The position numbers and the translations under genes are program-made. A model generated the notes under the pieces. It was not told where the DNA came from and ran no database searches. It worked only from the letters and a program-made list of their open reading frames with translations. This document shows positions 23,478 through 24,863 of a stretch of 24,863 nt of DNA, in pieces. The stretch's first letter is position 1, and every line of letters begins with the position of its first letter. Source of the DNA: CAYZXU01 sp964482535 (lineage in GTDB: Bacteria; Desulfobacterota; Desulfobacteria; Desulfobacterales; BuS5); assembly GCA_964482535.1 (NCBI GenBank), contig CAYZXU010000023.1, forward strand, positions 1 through 24,863, in the 5' to 3' direction.

Positions 23478-23792
23478 ATGAAATCGATAACGATTATTTG
23501 GGCATTATTTACAATTTTGTTTTTCTGTTTGGGTATTCTTCATCTACGTGCATCAAAAAAAAATATTGACACTTTCCGAATAAAAGCCAAAAAGTCAGCC
23601 GGGAAGATTATGGGCATACCGATACATACTGGTCTTGAAAATTTTGTTATCGATTTCAATTCATATATTGAGAGCCAAAACAAATCCAATCGTAATAACA
23701 ATAGACTATCAGCATTAGGATACTTTGCTGCTTCACTTACGGCACTTTTATCCATGCTCCTCACAATAAAAGGTATCTGGCCATTTGAATAG
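23478..23792 (+). CDS. Small two-TM hypothetical membrane protein
   Basis: A 104-residue protein with one hydrophobic segment at each end: about 5-24 (IIWALFTILFFCLGILHLRA) and about 80-100 (ALGYFAASLTALLSMLLTIKG). Between them lies a 55-residue hydrophilic loop with a short basic stretch and a SNRNNNR segment. The charge distribution (RASKK after TM1) suggests a cytoplasmic loop with both ends outside. I do not recognise the family. The ATG lacks a strong ribosome binding site. It stands alone, with more than 500 bases of sparse DNA before it and a decayed toxin-antitoxin locus after it. Confidence 0.6.
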   Translation: MKSITIIWALFTILFFCLGILHLRASKKNIDTFRIKAKKSAGKIMGIPIHTGLENFVIDFNSYIESQNKSNRNNNRLSALGYFAASLTALLSMLLTIKGIWPFE

Positions 23793-23862
23793 TATACATT
23801 ATAGCTTAGATGAAAGATCTTTAAGAAATGTAAATTTAATGGCAAAAAATAGTTGATATAAC

Positions 23863-23881
23863 CTGTCAGTTCAGGTGACAG
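23863..23881. repeat. Inverted repeat CTGTCA-N7-TGACAG upstream of the decayed TA locus
   Basis: CTGTCA (23863-23868) and TGACAG (23876-23881) are exact inverses with a seven-base spacer; a further TGACAG lies about 25 bases downstream. It is a candidate operator, about 130 bases before the antitoxin start. A second stem TTCTGC/GCAGAA (23970-23975 with 23982-23987) lies just before the antitoxin ribosome binding site. Confidence 0.3.
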
Positions 23882-24008
23882 CCTGGGCAGTGCCGTTTTT
23901 TGACAGTTTGTTTAAAAGTCAATTTTTTCATTATTTAAAAAGTTAGTGGAAGCCCTGGCTGCCCCTGACTTCTGCGTTATGGCAGAAAGAAAGTGAGGTG
24001 AAATTATA

Positions 24009-24206
24009 ATGTTGATTTAACAAATAAAAAAAGAAGTAGCTGAATTGCCTAAAATGCAACTTAAAGAATTTCGATTGTGGTTTGAAGAGTTTGATGCATC
24101 AGAATGGGATAAGCAATTTGAGAAAGATGTGGCTTCGGGGGGACTTGACGACATTGCTAATAAAGCAGTATCGGATTTCAAGAAAGGAAAGTTTAAAAAG
24201 CTATGA
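24009..24206 (+). pseudogene. Antitoxin remnant of a type II TA module, nonsense codon at position 4
   Basis: A good ribosome binding site (GTGAGGTG) is followed by ATG TTG ATT TAA: the reading frame stops at codon 4, then continues open in the same frame to a TGA at 24204. The downstream translation (EVAELPKMQLKEFRLWFEEF, then DKQFEKDVASGGLDDIANK, ending DFKKGKFKKL) has the character of short RelB/ParD-like antitoxins that accompany RelE-type toxins, with a conserved WFEEFD...WDKQFE.D pattern. The likely ancestral codon 4 was GAA, changed to TAA. A restart at the internal ATG 24054 could still produce a 50-residue protein, so loss of function is not certain. The stop overlaps the toxin start by four bases (ATGA). 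Confidence 0.65.
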
Positions 24207-24306
24207 ATCATTTCACTCCCTTTCTTTTTGGAAAGAATACGAAAAGCTGGGCACCATCTACGAACAAAAAGTCAAGGACAAAATCACCGAAATCTGTGGG
24301 GGATAA
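24203..24306 (+). pseudogene. RelE-like toxin remnant, frameshifted and truncated
   Basis: An ATG at 24203 overlaps the antitoxin stop, the usual layout of a TA pair. From that ATG the frame gives MNHFTPFLFGK, but one frame over the DNA encodes SFHSLSFWKEYEKLG, the typical start of RelE-superfamily toxins (SFhspsFWkeYekL). Adding one A in the A-run after ATG would join the two parts, so a single-base deletion is the simplest cause. Even then the frame ends at TAA 24304 after about 34 residues instead of the roughly 90 expected, so the 3' part is also lost. The next gene begins five bases later. The assignment to RelE rests on a short segment and is inference. Confidence 0.5.
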
Positions 24307-24311
24307 CTACC

Positions 24312-24863
24312 ATGAATAACAATGACCCATTACTAAAGGTTCGCTTTGACGGCAAAGCTATTGGCACAGGAAAAATTCCGGTGTCGCATTTGCTGCGTTT
24401 TCTTACCAATCTGAACAAGGCGCTCCAGCGAACGGGGCGGGTGCTAATGGGTGAATCGGAAAGCCTGCACCGTGGGCCGCAACCACGCAATATAAAAGAA
24501 GAGATGTCGCTTGATCTGGTATTATTGACACACGGCAGCCCTGCAACGGTGCTGGGTTTCGAACGGGGAAGGATGCAAACGTCTCTGCCAAGCATGGACT
24601 TTGGCCTTGAAATTTTGAAAAAGGCGGTTGCAGGCTTATCCGTTGTGCAAAAACCGGATGAGGCTTTGCCAGCCGGTTATGATGCAGGTGTCCTGATGGC
24701 ATGGCGCGACACAGGTACGCTGTTCAGCCGTGGAGTGGAAAAAATCGAGTTTACTTTGAATCATAGCGAGACACCACTTTCGACAGTCTATACGCCACAA
24801 GGATTTAACCGGATTCAGGAACGTATAAAGGGTCCGCAGATCAACATTCGCACCATTGAAGGA
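24312..24863 (+). CDS. Unrecognised protein, 3' end beyond the window; GC-rich accessory gene
   Basis: An open frame of 184 codons from ATG 24312 to the window edge without a stop. GTGGGGG about eight bases before the ATG serves as ribosome binding site. The protein starts MNNNDPLLKVRFDGKAIGTG and continues with VSHLLRFLTNLNKALQRTGR, SLDLVLLTHGSPATVLGFER, LPAGYDAGVLMAWRDTGTLF and FTLNHSETPLS. It has no signal peptide or membrane segment and looks soluble, alpha/beta. I do not recognise a domain. GC by hand count over 24361-24780 is 216 of 420 (51%), clearly higher than the AT-rich surroundings, which suggests horizontal acquisition. Minus-strand frames over the same bases are shadows. Confidence 0.72.
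   Translation, partial: MNNNDPLLKVRFDGKAIGTGKIPVSHLLRFLTNLNKALQRTGRVLMGESESLHRGPQPRNIKEEMSLDLVLLTHGSPATVLGFERGRMQTSLPSMDFGLEILKKAVAGLSVVQKPDEALPAGYDAGVLMAWRDTGTLFSRGVEKIEFTLNHSETPLSTVYTPQGFNRIQERIKGPQINIRTIEG

Noticed and set aside
24284..24702. Two minus-strand ORFs of about 100 codons
   Set aside because: They are antisense shadows of the GC-rich plus-strand frame 24312-24863, which has a ribosome binding site, is longer and runs off the window edge.
1..24863. CRISPR array, tRNA, rRNA or intact transposase
   Set aside because: No regularly spaced repeats, no cloverleaf or CCA-type end, no rRNA stretches and no transposase-like protein were found on either strand by eye.

Overview
The window looks like a chromosomal segment from a dissimilatory sulfate-reducing bacterium of the Desulfobacterales type (Desulfobacterota, formerly Deltaproteobacteria). 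The deciding evidence is a complete dsrMKJOP operon (14722-19753, minus strand), preceded by a gene for an RsbRD N-terminal-domain protein, together with AT-rich housekeeping genes. The lineage assignment is inferred from gene content and not from any search.

Left part (1-5339): the 3' end of a PfkB-family sugar kinase, a tiny glycine-rich cysteine protein whose Shine-Dalgarno sequence can pair with an upstream CCTCCTT, a minus-strand pair (alpha/beta hydrolase followed by a MOFRL-type glycerate 2-kinase), and a plus-strand operon for RNA modification (RlmD/RumA-like rRNA m5U methyltransferase, TrmO-like tRNA methyltransferase, small anchored acidic protein). A 62-bp inverted-repeat element with GTAGGGGC/GCCCCTAC ends separates this operon from a convergent amidohydrolase gene.

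Middle (5518-14641): amidohydrolase (minus), an orphan histidine kinase core without a sensor region (plus), a DUF1178 protein (minus), then a plus-strand series: SH3/coiled-coil/anchor protein, L-aspartate oxidase (NadB), an FdhD-family protein that lacks one of the two usual loop cysteines, a PPC/DUF296 protein, a branched-chain aminotransferase and a eukaryotic-type UDP-glucose pyrophosphorylase. An 18-bp perfect hairpin flanked by A and T tracts (14663-14701) separates this series from the dsr operon.

Right part (14722-22884): DsrM (cytochrome b), DsrK (HdrD-like Fe-S subunit), DsrJ (triheme cytochrome c), DsrO (Tat-exported ferredoxin) and DsrP (NrfD-like quinone-interacting membrane protein) are packed with overlaps or short gaps and probably expressed as one unit. 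The complex connects the menaquinone pool and periplasm to cytoplasmic sulfite reduction via DsrC. Upstream are the RsbRD_N protein, an ArfB-like ribosome rescue factor, and a convergent two-domain ABC-F ATPase.

Far right (22885-24863): a sparse AT-rich accessory stretch holds a two-TM hypothetical protein, a visibly decayed toxin-antitoxin pair (nonsense codon in the antitoxin; frameshift and truncation in the toxin), and the 5' part of an unrecognised gene of higher GC content that runs off the window. I found no tRNA, rRNA, CRISPR array or intact insertion sequence. No clearly new biological system can be claimed. The most interesting leads are the RsbRD_N-dsr association, the degenerate FdhD, the possible SD-sequestering hairpin and the right-edge accessory locus.
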